Source: Xanthomonas bromi (GTDB lineage: Bacteria > Pseudomonadota > Gammaproteobacteria > Xanthomonadales > Xanthomonadaceae). From it: a stretch of DNA of 55,045 nt. The position numbers were made by a program, and so were the translations under genes. The stretch is from NCBI RefSeq assembly GCF_900092025.1, contig NZ_FLTX01000055.1, positions 1-55,045 on the forward strand, given 5' to 3'. Position 1 is the stretch's first letter. Each line of letters begins with the position of its first letter. The notes beneath the pieces are model-generated. The model ran no database searches and was not told the origin of the DNA. It saw only the letters and a program-made list of their open reading frames with translations. Shown piece after piece: positions 53,923 through 55,045 of this stretch.

Positions 53923-54801
53923 ATGCCGATAGGATTTCTGGGCTTGGGGACGATGGGCCTGCCGATGGCGCACAACCTGCTGCGCGGCGGGTTCGAACTG
54001 AGCGTGTGGAATCGCTCGTCCGAACGCGCCCAACCGCTACGTGACGCTGGTGCCACGGTGGTGGAGCAGGCGCGCGACGCCGCGCACGGCCCGCTATTGT
54101 TTTCGATGCTGGCCGACGACAACGCAGTGCGTCAGACCTTGCTGGAGCGCGGCGTGCTGGATGCGCTGCCGGCGGGCAGTGTGCACGTCAACATGGCCAC
54201 CATCTCGGTGGCGCTGGCGCACGAGTTGACCGCACTGCATGCCGAGCGCGGCATCGCCTACGTGGCCGCACCGGTGCTTGGGCGCGTCGATGTGGCCGAA
54301 GCCGGCAAGCTCAATATTCTGGCGGCCGGCGATGAAGCGGCCGTTGCTCGGGTGCAGCCGATGTTCGATGTGCTGGGGCAGAAGACCTGGCACATCGGCG
54401 ATGCGCCGGAGCAGGCCAATGCGGTGAAGCTGGCCGCCAACTTCTGCCTGGCCAGCGCCATCGGGGCCATGGCCGAGGCCAGTGCGCTGGCGCGCGGTCA
54501 CGGCGTGGATGCCACGCAGTTTTTGGGAATGCTCACCAACACCTTGTTCGCTGCGCCCGCTTGCCAGGGCTATGGCCGCCTGATCATGCAACGCGAGTAC
54601 CTGCCCGCCGGCTTCACTGCCACGCTCGGTCGCAAGGACGTGGACCTGGCGATCCAGGCCGGCGCCGACAAGCAGGTGCCGATGCCGTTGGGCGAATTAC
54701 TGCGCGCCGGCCTGGACGAGGCCATCGCCCATGGCGATGGCAACGCAGACTGGGCGGTACTGGCAGAGGTCTCGGCGCGGCGGGCAGGGCAGGTGGCCTG
54801 A
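53923..54801 (+). CDS. 3-hydroxyisobutyrate dehydrogenase-family oxidoreductase
   Basis: A 292-residue beta-hydroxyacid dehydrogenase. The N-terminal cofactor turn is FLGLGTMGLPMA (5-16) with N30-R31 after the second strand, suggesting NADP(H). The catalytic lysine is K169 in QANAVKLAANF. The substrate region reads APVLGRVDVAEAG where family members have APVSGG. It may act on a small hydroxyacid or succinic semialdehyde; the family cannot be narrowed further here. AAGGA lies seven bases before the ATG. Confidence 0.87.
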   Translation: MPIGFLGLGTMGLPMAHNLLRGGFELSVWNRSSERAQPLRDAGATVVEQARDAAHGPLLFSMLADDNAVRQTLLERGVLDALPAGSVHVNMATISVALAHELTALHAERGIAYVAAPVLGRVDVAEAGKLNILAAGDEAAVARVQPMFDVLGQKTWHIGDAPEQANAVKLAANFCLASAIGAMAEASALARGHGVDATQFLGMLTNTLFAAPACQGYGRLIMQREYLPAGFTATLGRKDVDLAIQAGADKQVPMPLGELLRAGLDEAIAHGDGNADWAVLAEVSARRAGQVA

Positions 54802-55012
54802 TCACACGCATAACGCGGAGTTGGCCTTGCCCAGGGCGCTTCGCTTCAAGGCACGCCAGCCTACTGCTTACTCACCTAAGCTGCAGCAGACCTTCTAAAA
54901 TATCGGCCCGTGACAGCCGCCGCTCCAGGGAGGATGCGATGCGACACCTGCATATCACGTGCGGTTCGACCGAGCGCACACCGTGTGCACTGGCGTGCGC
55001 CGGCGGCACCCG

Positions 55013-55045
55013 ATGACCGACGCGCCGGTCATCGCCCAAGGCCCG
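55013..55045 (+). CDS. Start of a gene cut by the window end
   Basis: Eleven codons (MTDAPVIAQGP) are visible. The opening resembles small CDGSH iron-sulfur proteins, which often begin with a similar string, but this is too short to decide. The preceding 200 bp hold no other gene that I could support. Confidence 0.3.
   Translation, partial: MTDAPVIAQGP

Overview
The window looks like chromosomal DNA of a Xanthomonas-type gammaproteobacterium. It is GC-rich throughout. It carries an ohrR-ohr pair with the cysteines known from Xanthomonas OhrR and Ohr, a urate hydroxylase of the HpyO family first characterised in Xanthomonas campestris, a YadA-type adhesin, a TonB receptor gene, and hairpin-forming intergenic repeats of the kind seen in xanthomonads. 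No rRNA, tRNA, CRISPR array or intact insertion sequence was seen. Species cannot be fixed from the sequence alone.

Layout. 0-9 kb: peroxide defence (ohrR, ohr), small conserved proteins, three NAD(P)H-dependent oxidoreductases, an exported methyltransferase-like protein and the pseudouridine synthase rluE. 9-14 kb: the helicase hrpB followed by a diverged copy of its own last codons, a TonB-like membrane protein of unknown role, paired inverted repeats and yehS. 14-35 kb: a purine catabolic island, nearly all on the minus strand. 35-39 kb: tatD, a LysR regulator whose start codon reads ACG, a divergent YnfM-type exporter, and a secreted phospholipase C/S1-P1 nuclease-like enzyme. 39-49 kb: a frameshifted TonB receptor, a subtilisin-like protease, a trimeric autotransporter, and a histidine kinase and response regulator that converge and overlap. 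49-55 kb: a rearranged zone with a broken sirtuin joined to a 182-bp copy of the TonB receptor 5' end, then an SDR, a TetR regulator coupled to an intact sirtuin, a XenA-like flavin reductase and a 3-hydroxyisobutyrate dehydrogenase-like protein.

The purine island can be read as one route. A permease of the AzgA type, an exported adenosine deaminase and a nucleoside hydrolase supply bases. A Rieske oxygenase and reductase (HpxD/HpxE-like) would oxidise hypoxanthine. HpyO, UraH and UraD turn urate into allantoin. PuuE and AllC give ureidoglycine, which PucG transaminates to oxalurate. HpxZ, an HpxX-HpxY-like fused amidase and HpxW would take oxalurate through oxamate to oxalate. The seven genes from allC to uraH overlap one another at every junction. 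An identical 17-bp T-N11-A motif lies upstream of allC and between hpxD and its divergent LysR gene, which suggests one HpxR-like regulator controls both blocks. Xanthine dehydrogenase is not in the window.
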